Shown: one piece after another, positions 8,809-17,706 of the stretch | How the letters are laid out: every line of letters starts with the position of its first letter | Position numbering within the stretch: the stretch's first letter is position 1 | NCBI RefSeq assembly: GCF_006715565.1 | Contig: NZ_VFNL01000001.1 | Coordinates: 2,480,001-2,544,000 of the forward strand | Direction: 5' to 3' | Source of the DNA: Microbacterium sp. SLBN-154 | Lineage (GTDB): Bacteria > Actinomycetota > Actinomycetes > Actinomycetales > Microbacteriaceae | DNA: 64,000 nt | The notes under the pieces: generated by a model | Told to the model about the DNA's origin: nothing | Databases searched by the model: none | The model's input: the letters and a program-made list of their open reading frames with translations, nothing else | Made by a program: the position numbers and the translations under genes

Positions 8809-11800
8809 GACGCGCTCACCGCCCCGATGGTGTGGATCCGGCAGAGCCCATGACTGTGCTCGTCCCGGCAGTGCTCCTCGTACGGGGCGCGAAAGGACTC
8901 GCCGGTCATCACCGTGATCGCGGCGTGGATGCGGGAGAGGAAGGCGGCCCGACGTCCCTCGTCGAAAGGCGGCTGCGTCGGAGTCACGAATTCCCGCTGA
9001 GAGGTCGGCCGGAGCACGAGCAGGCGGGCCCCTCCGGAAGGCAGCCCTGCCGTCCCGGCGATGGAGCCTGCCTCGAAGGCCAGCTGATAGGCCGCGAGCT
9101 GAGGGTGATCGACGACCTTCGCGTCCGTCTGCGGCTCGCTCTTGCCGGTCTTCAGATCCACGATGACCACGGTGCCGTCCCCGGTGAGCTCGACGCGGTC
9201 GATGTATCCCGACAGCACCGCCGGAGCCCTCGTCGCACGCTCCCCGCCGTCGCTGTCCGTCGACCCGCCAACGGTGAGCCCGCCCGGTCGCTCGGGGTCG
9301 AAGATCAGCGGGACCTCGAAGTGGGGTTCGGCGTCCAGGAGCCGGCCCCCGTCGGCATCGAACCGGTGGAGGTAGCGCGCCAGTCGCCGCACGAGTTCGC
9401 GTGCCCGGGCCCGCTCGGCACGACCCTGCCACGCCGCGTCGAACACCAGCTCGTGCCAGCGCCGCTCGACCACCTCCCAGAGGGTGTCTTCGTCCGTCCC
9501 CACGGTGGCGACCTCGAGGGCGGCGTGGATGATCGTCCCGACGCCCGCGGTCGTGCTCCCGGGATCGCCCCCGAGCTCGCCGATGAGCCAGTTCAGTTCG
9601 CACTCCTCGAGGGTGTGCAACCGGGACGGTGACACCCGCACCCGCTCATGTGCGAGATCGCGCAGCGGTCCGCTCGATGTCGGCGGGCGCACCCCGTACC
9701 ACTCCTCCGGTGACGCGCCGGGCACCCCCGCGGCCGCCAGCAGAGCCAGCTGCCCTGCCGCGGCGCGGACGCCGGGCAGGTCGGACTGAGCGTCGGGCTC
9801 CGTCAGCGTGCGACGGTGGACCGCGACGACGCCTCGCAGGCTCAGAGGGTGCTCCGACGCTGCGGCGGGGGCCTCGGGATCGGGAAGAAGGTCGAAGAAG
9901 ACGCTCGGCCCCCGATCGTCGTCGTCGACGGCGGTGATCACGGTCTGCGACCGCGAGCGTGACAGCGCCCGGGCGAAGAGACGAAGTTCATCGTGGAGGG
10001 CCGCGCGACGCCGGTCCGGGCCCGAGACGCCGGGGCCGGCTCCACCGGGATGATGCGCGGCATCGGCGAGCCGCCACGTCTCGAGAAGACTTCCGCGGTG
10101 ACGCGTGTTCGGCCAGACCCCGTCCTGGACGCCGGCCACGATCACCGTGTCCACATCCAGGCCGAGTGCCGCTGCCGGCGTCAGCACCGCGACGACGTCG
10201 TGCGCAAGCGCGGCATCCAATCGGTCGTCGGCCACAGCGCTGTCGAGGATGCTCCGGATGAACGCGCGCGCATCCCCGTCGACGGGACGTTCGACGAAGC
10301 GCTTCGCCGCCTGGAAGAGCGCGACCATCGCATCGAGGTCACGACCGGCCTGATCGGCGAGGGGGCCGTGGCCCTTCGCCTGCTCCACCCACGCACGCTC
10401 CAGGCGACTGCGCTCCCACGCCGTCCACAGCAGCTCGTGAACGGTGGCGTCCTGAGCCACCTGTTCCCGAAGGCGCGCAAGGGTGTCGGCCACCACGGCA
10501 GCGCGTCGGGCTTCCCGGGTGTCGACCAGCTCCCACTCGAGCGGATGGATCATCGCCGACAGCAGCAGGTCGCGCCCCGAGCGGTCGCCGCCCTCGGCGA
10601 TCTCCCGATGCCGCAGCCCTGTGCGCAATCTGCGCAGCTCGATGGCATCGAGGCGGCCGCACACACCCTCGAGGGCGGCGGAGACATCGTCGGCCGACCA
10701 CTCCTCGACGGGCCGGTGAGCAAGTTCCACGAGGCGGAGGATGTCGCGGACGGCGCGCACCTCCCCCAGCGCACGACCCGCGCCCTGGGAACGCGCCGGG
10801 ACCTCTCGCGCCGCGAGTTCGGTCTCGAGCGCCGCCACCTGGCGACTGTCATGGGCGATCACCGCCAATTCCCGCCACGGCACGCCGTCGAGCAGGTGAC
10901 GTTCGCGAAGGATCCGCGCGACGGTGTCGAACTCCTCCGCGGCAGACCTCAGCAGAAGCGCCCGTACGGAGGAATCCCCTGCGCCGGGGTCGGGCGCGCG
11001 GCGGTGCGCCACGACCCCGGCGGCACCGATCCGCTCGACCACTCGGCGTACCGTCTCACGCTGAGCGCGTGTGCCGCGGTGTCCCTGCCCGAGCACATGC
11101 ACCGTCTGCAGTGAGGCGGCCAACCGTGCGAAGTTTTCCGGCGACGCACCCCGGAACGCGCCCGCCCCGACGTCCGGGTCGCCGAAGGCCAGCACGGCGA
11201 CGCCCCGGGCGGCGCAGGCCTCGAGCAGTTCGATCGCACCAAGCGTGAGCTCCTGTGCGTCGTCGACGAGCAGAACGCGCACCCCTCCGGCGGCCGCGCG
11301 CGCGGCTTCGGCGTCGCGCGCTCCGCGGATCATCCCGACAGCTTCGCGGACGAGCCCCGCGGCATCGCGATGCGCTCCGCGCATCGCCGCCCGCACGTCG
11401 AGGTACTCCCGGAAGAACGTCGCCAGCGGATGCCACACCTCCACCCCGTGCCGCCGGCCCAGGCGCTCGAGTGCGGTCGGTTCGACTCCCAGGGTGGTGC
11501 ATTCGGCGAGGAAGGTGCGCACCTCCGTGCGGAACCCCGCCGTCGCCCGGATCTCGGGCCCGAGCCATTCCGGCCAGCCGCGGGGTCGACCGGCTGCCTC
11601 GTCCTCTGCGTCACCGTCGAGCAGGTCGCGCAGCAGCTGGTCTTCGTCGCCGCCCGTCAGCAGCTGCGGCGCTTCCCCGCCGGAGGCCACCTCGGCGGCG
11701 CGCACGATCTGGAACGCGAACGAGGGCACCGAACGGGCGGGAGCACCGGAGGTCGCCCGACCCGCGGCCAGCGACAGCCGGTCGCGCAGGGCCGTGGCGG

Positions 11801-12044
11801 TCTGCCGGGTGGGCGTGAGGACGAGGATCTCGTCCGGGTCGGCGCCCTCCACGACGAGGCGTCGGAACCTTTCGACGACGGTGAGGGTCTTGCCCGACCC
11901 CGGGGCGCCCACCACCACGCCTGAGGCGTCGACAGGGAGCCTGACCACCGCCGACTGATCCTCGTCCAGAACCGGGGTGGCGCCGTCGTCGGCCCCCGCG
12001 TCCGGCGGTGCGGGCACCAGCGCGAGAAGGTCGGTCGATGTCAC
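8805..12044 (-). CDS. adnA: AdnA, partner motor-nuclease subunit of AdnAB
   Basis: Protein of 1079 residues, the first gene of the adnA-adnB pair. It has Walker A GAPGSGKT at residues 46-53 and a UvrD-like body, but motif II reads VDDAQE (Asp261-Asp262) rather than DExQ. The C-terminal RecB-like nuclease carries VVIVDLKTG (Asp963, Lys965) and QLAAYQ. Cysteines in CELNWLI and in the last 25 residues (C..8..C) might be remnants of an iron-sulfur clasp, but I cannot show that. In mycobacteria AdnA ATP hydrolysis is subordinate to AdnB and its nuclease cuts one strand. The start is GTG at 12044, 152 bp from the divergent DUF3107 gene. Confidence 0.92.
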   Translation of the reverse strand: MTSTDLLALVPAPPDAGADDGATPVLDEDQSAVVRLPVDASGVVVGAPGSGKTLTVVERFRRLVVEGADPDEILVLTPTRQTATALRDRLSLAAGRATSGAPARSVPSFAFQIVRAAEVASGGEAPQLLTGGDEDQLLRDLLDGDAEDEAAGRPRGWPEWLGPEIRATAGFRTEVRTFLAECTTLGVEPTALERLGRRHGVEVWHPLATFFREYLDVRAAMRGAHRDAAGLVREAVGMIRGARDAEAARAAAGGVRVLLVDDAQELTLGAIELLEACAARGVAVLAFGDPDVGAGAFRGASPENFARLAASLQTVHVLGQGHRGTRAQRETVRRVVERIGAAGVVAHRRAPDPGAGDSSVRALLLRSAAEEFDTVARILRERHLLDGVPWRELAVIAHDSRQVAALETELAAREVPARSQGAGRALGEVRAVRDILRLVELAHRPVEEWSADDVSAALEGVCGRLDAIELRRLRTGLRHREIAEGGDRSGRDLLLSAMIHPLEWELVDTREARRAAVVADTLARLREQVAQDATVHELLWTAWERSRLERAWVEQAKGHGPLADQAGRDLDAMVALFQAAKRFVERPVDGDARAFIRSILDSAVADDRLDAALAHDVVAVLTPAAALGLDVDTVIVAGVQDGVWPNTRHRGSLLETWRLADAAHHPGGAGPGVSGPDRRRAALHDELRLFARALSRSRSQTVITAVDDDDRGPSVFFDLLPDPEAPAAASEHPLSLRGVVAVHRRTLTEPDAQSDLPGVRAAAGQLALLAAAGVPGASPEEWYGVRPPTSSGPLRDLAHERVRVSPSRLHTLEECELNWLIGELGGDPGSTTAGVGTIIHAALEVATVGTDEDTLWEVVERRWHELVFDAAWQGRAERARARELVRRLARYLHRFDADGGRLLDAEPHFEVPLIFDPERPGGLTVGGSTDSDGGERATRAPAVLSGYIDRVELTGDGTVVIVDLKTGKSEPQTDAKVVDHPQLAAYQLAFEAGSIAGTAGLPSGGARLLVLRPTSQREFVTPTQPPFDEGRRAAFLSRIHAAITVMTGESFRAPYEEHCRDEHSHGLCRIHTIGAVSAS

Positions 12045-12196
12045 GCTTCGACGCTAACCCGAGGCTCCGACAACCCCCGTGTCACCACACCGACGGGGCG
12101 TTCGCCCAGAGCGTGCCCGACCGCCCTCTCCCCCTCAGCCGGTGTCGTAGAGTTGCCATGCGCATCGAGGTCCGAGCGCGAGAGGAAGGCAGACAC

Positions 12197-12421
12197 GTGG
12201 AGATCCGTATCGGTATCGCGAACACCGGCCGCGAGCTCAACTTCGAAACGAGCGAGTCGGCGGCGGACGTGAAGGCGTCGGTGGCAGCCGCGCTCGATGC
12301 CGGCGCGACCCACGTGAGCTTCGCCGACAACAAGGGCAACACCTACATCGTCCCCACCGCCGCACTGGCCTACATCGAGGTCGGGACCGAGGAGTCCCGC
12401 CGCGTCGGTTTCGTCGCCTGA
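12197..12421 (+). CDS. DUF3107 family protein (TB9.4-like)
   Basis: Small protein of 74 residues beginning VEIRIGIANTGRELNFE, characteristic of actinobacterial DUF3107 (Mycobacterium Rv3208A/TB9.4). The GTG at 12197 has AGAGGAAGG about 7 bases upstream, a strong ribosome site; an upstream in-frame ATG near 12158 would add about 13 residues and is not preferred. The family is conserved and of unknown function, commonly next to a TetR gene and the rhlE region; here no TetR gene is present. The next gene starts 10 bp after the stop and is probably cotranscribed. Confidence 0.88.
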   Translation: MEIRIGIANTGRELNFETSESAADVKASVAAALDAGATHVSFADNKGNTYIVPTAALAYIEVGTEESRRVGFVA

Positions 12422-12431
12422 GGACTCGCAC

Positions 12432-12722
12432 GTGCAGATCCTCCTGGCCTTCATCGCCGGCGCCGCGATCGGGATCTCGATCCACTTCCTGCTGCAGGGT
12501 CGCGACAGCCGCGGAGTGGTGCTCGCGCCGGTGATCGGCGCCGCAGCGTCCGGGATCGTCTGGTCGGCGCTGACCTGGTCGGGCGTGGGCATCGACAACC
12601 CGTGGATCTGGCTGAGCGCCCTCGTCGCCCCGGCGGTCGTGACCGCTCCGGTCGTGGCCCTGCTCGCCCGCGCTCGCGTCGCCGCCGACCGGCGCGAGCG
12701 CGAGCGGCTCGGCATCGCCTGA
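12432..12722 (+). CDS. Small integral membrane protein
   Basis: Hypothetical protein of 96 residues with a GTG start. Three hydrophobic spans are visible at about residues 2-20, 30-48 and 58-80, separated by short polar turns; the C-terminus is highly basic and charged (ARVAADRRERERLGIA), which by the positive-inside rule places it in the cytoplasm. It follows the DUF3107 gene by 10 bp and is probably in the same transcript. I do not recognise the family. A 16-bp palindrome directly after the stop could serve as terminator. Confidence 0.75.
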   Translation: MQILLAFIAGAAIGISIHFLLQGRDSRGVVLAPVIGAAASGIVWSALTWSGVGIDNPWIWLSALVAPAVVTAPVVALLARARVAADRRERERLGIA

Positions 12723-12723
12723 G

Positions 12724-12739
12724 CGGCGTCCGGACGCCG
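12724..12739. terminator. Palindrome in a convergent intergenic gap
   Basis: CGGCGTCC/GGACGCCG is a perfect 8+8 palindrome in the 36-bp gap between the small membrane protein gene and the convergent ferritin-like gene. No T-run follows on either strand. It is placed where a bidirectional terminator would be expected, but it could be chance in such GC-rich DNA. Confidence 0.35.
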
Positions 12740-12758
12740 GCGCCCGTCCCGCGCTCGC

Positions 12759-13475
12759 TCAGGCGGCGAGGCCCGTGTCCTCCATGCGCCGTGAGTGGGC
12801 CGCCATCAGCGCCGTGAACACCGGTTCGACCCGCTTCTCGTCGGAGGCGGCGAGTGTCGGCGGACGCAGGGCGGCGCGCGCGATCAAGAGGGTGTCGCCC
12901 ACCAGACGCCGGCCCCACATCGCCAGCAGAGAGCGCCATTCGGGGTCGCTCTGGATCGTCTGCACGACCAGATCGACGATCGCCTGCCGGTCGTCGTCGG
13001 CGCGGAGGATGCGCGCGACCCGCCGACCGGTCTCTCCGTAGCTTGCGGAGAGCGCGAGATAGAAGTCGTCGAGCATGCCGGCGGTGATGTGGACCGAGAG
13101 CATCGTCTCCTCGGGCCTGACCCCGTGCGTGGCCCGGCGGAACGCGTCCAACGGCTCCCGGAACGGCAGCATGAGCGAGGTGGGGTCTTCGCCGCGCTCG
13201 CGGATCAGCGCCACGAGCTCCTCGTGCTTGGTCAGCGCCGCGCCCGCCGCTCGCGAGAGCGATTCCTTCTCCGCCAGCGAGGGGGTCATGGCGATCAGCT
13301 CGGAGAGGGTCTCGAAGAAGCCGAGCTGCAGATAGGCCGCCTGCCCGAGGAAGGTGTTGACGTCGGGAGCCAGCTCGGCGAAATCCACGCGCCGCGCGTC
13401 GCCGAAATCTCCGCGCGACCGCAACGACAGGGTCCGAGCGGTGCCACGCTGCCTGCGCCAGAACCAGTTCACCAC
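12759..13475 (-). CDS. Ferritin-like fold-containing protein
   Basis: Helical protein of about 238 residues. It shows the spaced acidic/histidine pattern of the ferritin-like superfamily: helices containing FFETLSELIAM, ALTKHEELVALI, MLDDFYLALSA and VVQTIQSDPEWRSLL. It matches the actinobacterial 'ferritin-like fold-containing protein' conserved near rhlE (compare Rv3205c) and is distantly like the diiron tRNA hydroxylase MiaE. Metal binding is plausible but the ligands are not certain by eye. Three in-frame GTG codons (13484, 13475, 13472) are candidate starts; AAGGTGA is best spaced for 13475. It diverges from rhlE with a 190-bp gap. Confidence 0.8.
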   Translation of the reverse strand: MVNWFWRRQRGTARTLSLRSRGDFGDARRVDFAELAPDVNTFLGQAAYLQLGFFETLSELIAMTPSLAEKESLSRAAGAALTKHEELVALIRERGEDPTSLMLPFREPLDAFRRATHGVRPEETMLSVHITAGMLDDFYLALSASYGETGRRVARILRADDDRQAIVDLVVQTIQSDPEWRSLLAMWGRRLVGDTLLIARAALRPPTLAASDEKRVEPVFTALMAAHSRRMEDTGLAA

Positions 13476-13554
13476 GCAGGTCACCTTACCGTCGCGGCTC
13501 GCCGCGGAAAGGCCCTCGGCGGCCTCCGGGTCGTCGCCGGGTATCCTGGGACGC

Positions 13555-13575
13555 GTTCCGGCATCGGATCGGAAC
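13555..13575. other. Inverted repeat in the rhlE leader
   Basis: GTTCCG and CGGAAC are separated by 9 bases, about 90 bp before the rhlE GTG start. The rhlE-ferritin gap (13476-13664) holds no other gene. The repeat could be an operator or a 5'UTR stem-loop; I see no defined promoter with confidence. Confidence 0.3.
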
Positions 13576-13664
13576 CCCCGCGCCTGCGGTCGACGAAGGG
13601 CGTGGATCCATCACACGGCCCGCCTGCCTCCATCCGGGCCCCTTCGACAGACAGGCATGACATC

Positions 13665-15128
13665 GTGACGACTTTCGCCGAACTCGGCGTGGATCAGGAC
13701 ATCGTCGATGCGCTCTCCGCGCGCGGCATCATCGATTCCTTCCCCATCCAGGAGCAGACCATCCCCCTCGGCCTCCCCGGCCAGGACATCATCGGGCAGG
13801 CCAAGACCGGCACCGGGAAGACCTTCGGCTTCGGCATCCCGGTCGTCCAGCGTCTGGGACTCGACCCCGCACCGGGCGTGAAGGCACTGATCGTGGTCCC
13901 GACCCGCGAGCTCGCGGTGCAGGTCTACGAAGACATCGACATGCTCACCCGGAACCGCTCGACCTCGGTCGTGGCGATCTACGGCGGCAAGGCCTACGAG
14001 GGCCAGATCGAGCAGCTCCAGGCGGGCGCGCAGATCGTCGTGGGGACTCCGGGCCGCCTGATCGACCTCGCCGGCCAGCGCCTCCTCGATCTCTCCGGCG
14101 CGACCGAGGTCGTCCTCGACGAAGCCGACAAGATGCTCGATCTCGGCTTCCTCCCCGACATCGAGAAGATCTTCCAGAAGCTCCCCGCCGTGCGTCACAC
14201 CCAGCTGTTCTCGGCCACCATGCCCGGGCCGATCGTGACCCTCGCGCGTCGATTCATGTCGAACCCGATCCACATCCGGGCCAACGACCCCGACGAGGGC
14301 CTGACGCAGGCGAACATCAACCACCTCGTGTATCGCGCGCACTCGCTCGACAAGGACGAGGTCATCGCCCGCATCCTGCAGGCGGAGGGGCGCGGCAAGA
14401 CCGTGATCTTCACGCGCACCAAGCGCGCCGCGCAGCGGCTCGTCGACGAGCTCGGCGACCGGGGCTTCTCGGTGGTGGCGGTGCACGGCGACATGAGCCA
14501 GGAGGCCCGAGAGAGGTCGATGGCGGCGTTCAAGGCGGGCAAGAAGGAGATCCTCATCGCCACGGACGTGGCTGCCCGCGGCATCGACGTCGACGACGTC
14601 ACCCACGTCATCAACCACACGATCCCCGACGACGAGAAGACCTACCTGCACCGTGCGGGGCGCACCGGCCGCGCCGGCAAGACCGGCATCGCCGTCACCT
14701 TCGTGGACTGGGAAGACCTGCACAAGTGGGCGCTGATCAACCGCGCGCTGGAGTTCGGTCAGCCCGAGCCCCTCGAGACCTACTCCTCCAGCCCCCATCT
14801 GTTCGAGGATCTCGGCATCCCCGCCGGGGTGCGCGGTCGGCTCACCAGCGCCCCGCGCGCCGAGACGACGAAGACCTCCGGCGCCGCGTCCGATCGGTCC
14901 GGGCGCTCCGATGCGCCCCGCCGCCGTCGTCGGCGGGGTGACGCGACGGCATCGCCCGACGCCGCGAGCGTCCCGGCCGAGCACGGCGCGGAAAGCGCCG
15001 CCGAGCCCGCCGGTCAGGGCACGCACGACGGCGGCGGAAAGGAACACCACGACGGCAACGCCGCCCCGGCACGCCGCCGGCGGCGCCGCCGGGCTCCCCG
15101 CACCGGCGGCGCACCCACGGTCGGCTGA
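13665..15128 (+). CDS. rhlE: DEAD-box RNA helicase, RhlE-like
   Basis: ATP-dependent RNA helicase of 487 residues. It has a Q motif around FPIQEQTIP (26-34), Walker A AKTGTGKT (46-53), PTRELA (79-84), DEAD (152-155), SAT (183-185), and in the second RecA domain ARGIDVDDV and HRAGRTGRAG. A C-terminal tail from about residue 400 is Ala/Pro-rich with two arginine clusters (RRRRRR), typical of RNA-binding tails of actinobacterial RhlE/DeaD proteins. The start is GTG at 13665; the nearby ATG at 13657 runs directly into a stop. Compare Rv3211. Likely roles are RNA remodelling in ribosome assembly and mRNA decay. Confidence 0.93.
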   Translation: MTTFAELGVDQDIVDALSARGIIDSFPIQEQTIPLGLPGQDIIGQAKTGTGKTFGFGIPVVQRLGLDPAPGVKALIVVPTRELAVQVYEDIDMLTRNRSTSVVAIYGGKAYEGQIEQLQAGAQIVVGTPGRLIDLAGQRLLDLSGATEVVLDEADKMLDLGFLPDIEKIFQKLPAVRHTQLFSATMPGPIVTLARRFMSNPIHIRANDPDEGLTQANINHLVYRAHSLDKDEVIARILQAEGRGKTVIFTRTKRAAQRLVDELGDRGFSVVAVHGDMSQEARERSMAAFKAGKKEILIATDVAARGIDVDDVTHVINHTIPDDEKTYLHRAGRTGRAGKTGIAVTFVDWEDLHKWALINRALEFGQPEPLETYSSSPHLFEDLGIPAGVRGRLTSAPRAETTKTSGAASDRSGRSDAPRRRRRRGDATASPDAASVPAEHGAESAAEPAGQGTHDGGGKEHHDGNAAPARRRRRRRAPRTGGAPTVG

Positions 15129-15217
15129 CACCGTCCCGACGGTCAGTCCGCTCGAGCGATATGGTGAGCGTGACGGCGCAGGACGCGGCGTCTCACCTCG
15201 CTAAGAAAGGCACGACC

Positions 15218-15643
15218 GTGCGCTTCACCGACGTCATCGAGTACCAGGGCTTCTGGGGATCGTTCTGGGACCTGATCTGGTGGTTCCTCTGGGCCTTCGC
15301 CTTCATCGCCTACCTCTTCGCGCTGTTCGCGATCATCGGCGACCTCTTCCGCGACCACAAGATGAAGGGGTGGGCCAAGGCGATCTGGATCTTCTTCCTC
15401 ATCTTCGTGCCCTTCCTGACGGCCCTCGTCTATCTGATCGCATGCGGTGGCGGCATGGCCGAGCGCAGCGCGGCTCAGGTTCGCGCCATGCAGAAGGCGC
15501 AGGACGAGTACATCAAGTCCGTGGCCGGCACCTCCGCTCACCCGAGCCCGGCCGATGAGATCGCCAAGGCGAAGGCCCTGCTGGATGCCGGGACCATCAC
15601 GCCCGAGGAGTACGAGCGCCTGAAGGCCCGCGTCATCTCCTGA
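15218..15643 (+). CDS. Membrane protein with PLDc_N-like and SHOCT domains
   Basis: Protein of 141 residues. The GTG start at 15218 has AGAAAGG 8 bases upstream; an earlier in-frame ATG at 15161 is possible but unsupported. The N-terminal half has two transmembrane helices (about residues 18-42 and 55-79) with the aromatic-rich WDLIWWFLWAF segment of PLDc_N-type membrane anchors. The C-terminal 30 residues form a SHOCT domain: AKALLDAGTITPEEYERLKA. SHOCT is a short oligomerisation or binding helix pair. The specific function is unknown. It follows rhlE by 89 bp. Confidence 0.8.
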   Translation: MRFTDVIEYQGFWGSFWDLIWWFLWAFAFIAYLFALFAIIGDLFRDHKMKGWAKAIWIFFLIFVPFLTALVYLIACGGGMAERSAAQVRAMQKAQDEYIKSVAGTSAHPSPADEIAKAKALLDAGTITPEEYERLKARVIS

Positions 15644-15670
15644 CCGCAGAGGAGCACCGCGCCGTCCTGG

Positions 15671-16531
15671 TCAGCCCAGGACGGGGCTGCTCCCTCTCCC
15701 GAGCGCGATGATCCTCTCGATCATCACCGTCTCGGTGCTGTTCTCGCCCGGGACGTTCGGCTTGCCCTGCCCGTGGTAGTCGCTGGAGCCGGTCACGATG
15801 AGATCGCGTTCATCCACGATGCGGCGCAGCTGGCGGACCTGATCGGCGATGTTCTCCCGATGCCGCAGCTCCAGGCCCGCCAGGCCCGCGTCGAGCATCC
15901 GCTGCATCACTCCGTGCGGCAGCATGCCGCGCCCGGCCGGGTGTGCCACCACGGCCACGCCGCCCGCCCCGGTGATCCGCTCGACGGCGGTGACCGGATC
16001 GGGCGCGTAGAGCGCGACGTAGTAATCGCCTCCGGGGTGCAGGATGCGCGAGAAGGCCTCGGTGCGGTCGCGCACGTAGCCGCGGGCGATGAGGGCGTCG
16101 GCGATGTGCGGCCGCCCCACCGTGGCCCCGTCTGCGGTCTGGGCGAGGATGTCGCTCCAGTCCAGATCGAAGTCGGCGCTGATGCGCTCGGCCATCTCCT
16201 GCGCGCGGTCCATGCGCGAGGAGCGGATGCGATCGGTGAGGACACGCAGCTGCGCGTCCTCCGGATCGAAGAGGTAGGCCAGGATGTGGACGCTCCGCCA
16301 CTGATACTTCGCCGACAGTTCCATCCCGGGCAAGAACGTCAGCCCCAGCGCCGATGCGGCGTCGGCGGCCTCGCTCCAGCCCGCCGTGGTGTCGTGGTCT
16401 GTCAGCGCCGCCGTCTGCATGCCGTGCCGGTGAGCGGCGGCCATCACGTGAGCGGGCGTCTCGGTGCCGTCGGAGTAGACGGAGTGCAGGTGCAGATCCC
16501 CCGGGCCCTGGGGTCCGCGTGAGGGGTGCAT
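15671..16531 (-). CDS. PHP-domain metal-dependent phosphoesterase
   Basis: Protein of 286 residues of the PHP family (YciV/RnmAM-like). The metal-binding motifs are visible: DLHLHSVYSDGT at 12-23, LTDHDTT near 43-49, GMELSA, then VVAHPAGRG and GSSDYHG toward the C-terminus. Family members hydrolyse 3',5'-nucleoside bisphosphates or 5'-phosphorylated oligonucleotides with a trinuclear metal centre. The annotation to family is secure and the substrate is inferred. It diverges from the EEP-family gene with a 96-bp gap. Confidence 0.9.
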   Translation of the reverse strand: MHPSRGPQGPGDLHLHSVYSDGTETPAHVMAAAHRHGMQTAALTDHDTTAGWSEAADAASALGLTFLPGMELSAKYQWRSVHILAYLFDPEDAQLRVLTDRIRSSRMDRAQEMAERISADFDLDWSDILAQTADGATVGRPHIADALIARGYVRDRTEAFSRILHPGGDYYVALYAPDPVTAVERITGAGGVAVVAHPAGRGMLPHGVMQRMLDAGLAGLELRHRENIADQVRQLRRIVDERDLIVTGSSDYHGQGKPNVPGENSTETVMIERIIALGRGSSPVLG

Positions 16532-16627
16532 CCTCCCACGCTACCGCCGGCCGCACGCCACCGGCCGCCTCGGCGCCACCGGCGCCGGGCAGACGGATCT
16601 TTCAGACTCGTCGCATAGTGTCGCGAT

Positions 16628-17650
16628 GTGCTTCGCCTGGTCGGGATCCTGCTTGCCGCGGTGGCGGCGATCGTGGCCGCCGTCCTGACGTGGCCGTCGT
16701 TCTTCCGCCTCGAACGCACCTTCCCCGTAGCCCAGATCGTCTCCTTCCGCCCCCTCCTCGTCGCGGTGTTCGCCGCTGCGGCGATCCTCTTCCTCCTCGT
16801 CGCGATCATCCGGCCGATGCGCGCCCTCGCGCTGAGCCTCGCCCTCATCTGCGTCGCGGCATCGGCGGTGAGTCTCACCACCGTGCTCGGCCGCGGCATC
16901 GGCACCCAGACCCTCCCGGAGAAGGGAGAGGGCAGCATCCGGGTCATGACGTGGAACACCGCCGGCGAGGCGACGACGGCGGAGAGCATCGCGCGGGTCG
17001 CCGTGGCGATGGATGCCGACGTCGTCACCCTTCCCGAGACGACCATCGAGACCGGCGAGCAGGTCGCGATCGCGATGCGGGAGCTCGGGCATCCGATGTG
17101 GGCGCACCACACCGAGTACTTCCCCGGCGAGGGGTGGGACGCGCACTCCACCACCCTCCTCATCACTCCCGAGCTCGGCGACTACAGCGTGATCGAATCG
17201 TCGGTCAACGGCACGACGAACACTTCCACGCTGCCGAGCGCGGTGGCGATGCCTGTCGACGGCGAGGGGCCCATCGTCGTCGCCGCGCACGCCGTGGCGC
17301 CCCGCCAGGAGTACATGGACCAGTGGCGCACCGACCTGCAGTGGTTGGCCGATCAATGCGCGGATCAGAACGTCATCATGGCGGGCGATTTCAACGCCAC
17401 CCTCGATCACATGGGCGGGCTGGGCGTGGACGGGGGTGACATGGGGCGGTGCCGTGACGTCGCCAGTCGCACCGGCAACGGCTCGGTGGGAACGTGGTCC
17501 ACCTCGGTGCCGGCGCTGCTGGGAACGAGCATCGACCACGTCATGGTCTCCCCGCAGTGGACGCCGACGGCATCCGTGGTGCTTCGCACCATGGACGACT
17601 CCGGCAGCGACCACCGTCCCCTGATCGTGCAGCTCGACCCCGCAGGCTGA
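16628..17650 (+). CDS. Membrane-anchored endonuclease/exonuclease/phosphatase-family protein
   Basis: Protein of 340 residues from a GTG start. Three N-terminal transmembrane helices (about 2-22, 42-60, 66-86) are followed by an extracytoplasmic EEP (DNase I-like) domain. Motifs include MTWNTAGE (107-114), LPETT, AAHAVAP, GDFNATLDH and SDHRPLI, giving the Asn/Glu/Asp/His set expected for metal-dependent phosphodiesterase or phosphatase activity. The substrate is unknown; related proteins include lipid phosphatases and nucleases. It precedes the aminopeptidase gene by 56 bp. Confidence 0.87.
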   Translation: MLRLVGILLAAVAAIVAAVLTWPSFFRLERTFPVAQIVSFRPLLVAVFAAAAILFLLVAIIRPMRALALSLALICVAASAVSLTTVLGRGIGTQTLPEKGEGSIRVMTWNTAGEATTAESIARVAVAMDADVVTLPETTIETGEQVAIAMRELGHPMWAHHTEYFPGEGWDAHSTTLLITPELGDYSVIESSVNGTTNTSTLPSAVAMPVDGEGPIVVAAHAVAPRQEYMDQWRTDLQWLADQCADQNVIMAGDFNATLDHMGGLGVDGGDMGRCRDVASRTGNGSVGTWSTSVPALLGTSIDHVMVSPQWTPTASVVLRTMDDSGSDHRPLIVQLDPAG

Positions 17651-17706
17651 ATCGCGGACCGGATGATTCCCGATCGGATGCCGCGGCGGAGTGCGACACT
17701 GGAGTG

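Noticed and set aside
5488..9603. Open frame extending adnB upstream to 9603 (1371 codons)
   Set aside because: The extra part runs inside adnA in another frame, is Arg/Gly-rich and has no family motifs; the GTG at 8808 overlaps the adnA stop in the normal GTGA arrangement.
12724..12739. Intrinsic terminator with certainty
   Set aside because: The palindrome lacks a T-run on both strands; kept only as a low-confidence feature.
15161..15217. Longer start for the SHOCT protein at 15161
   Set aside because: It adds 19 residues without hydrophobic or conserved pattern, and the AGAAAGG site is spaced for the GTG at 15218.
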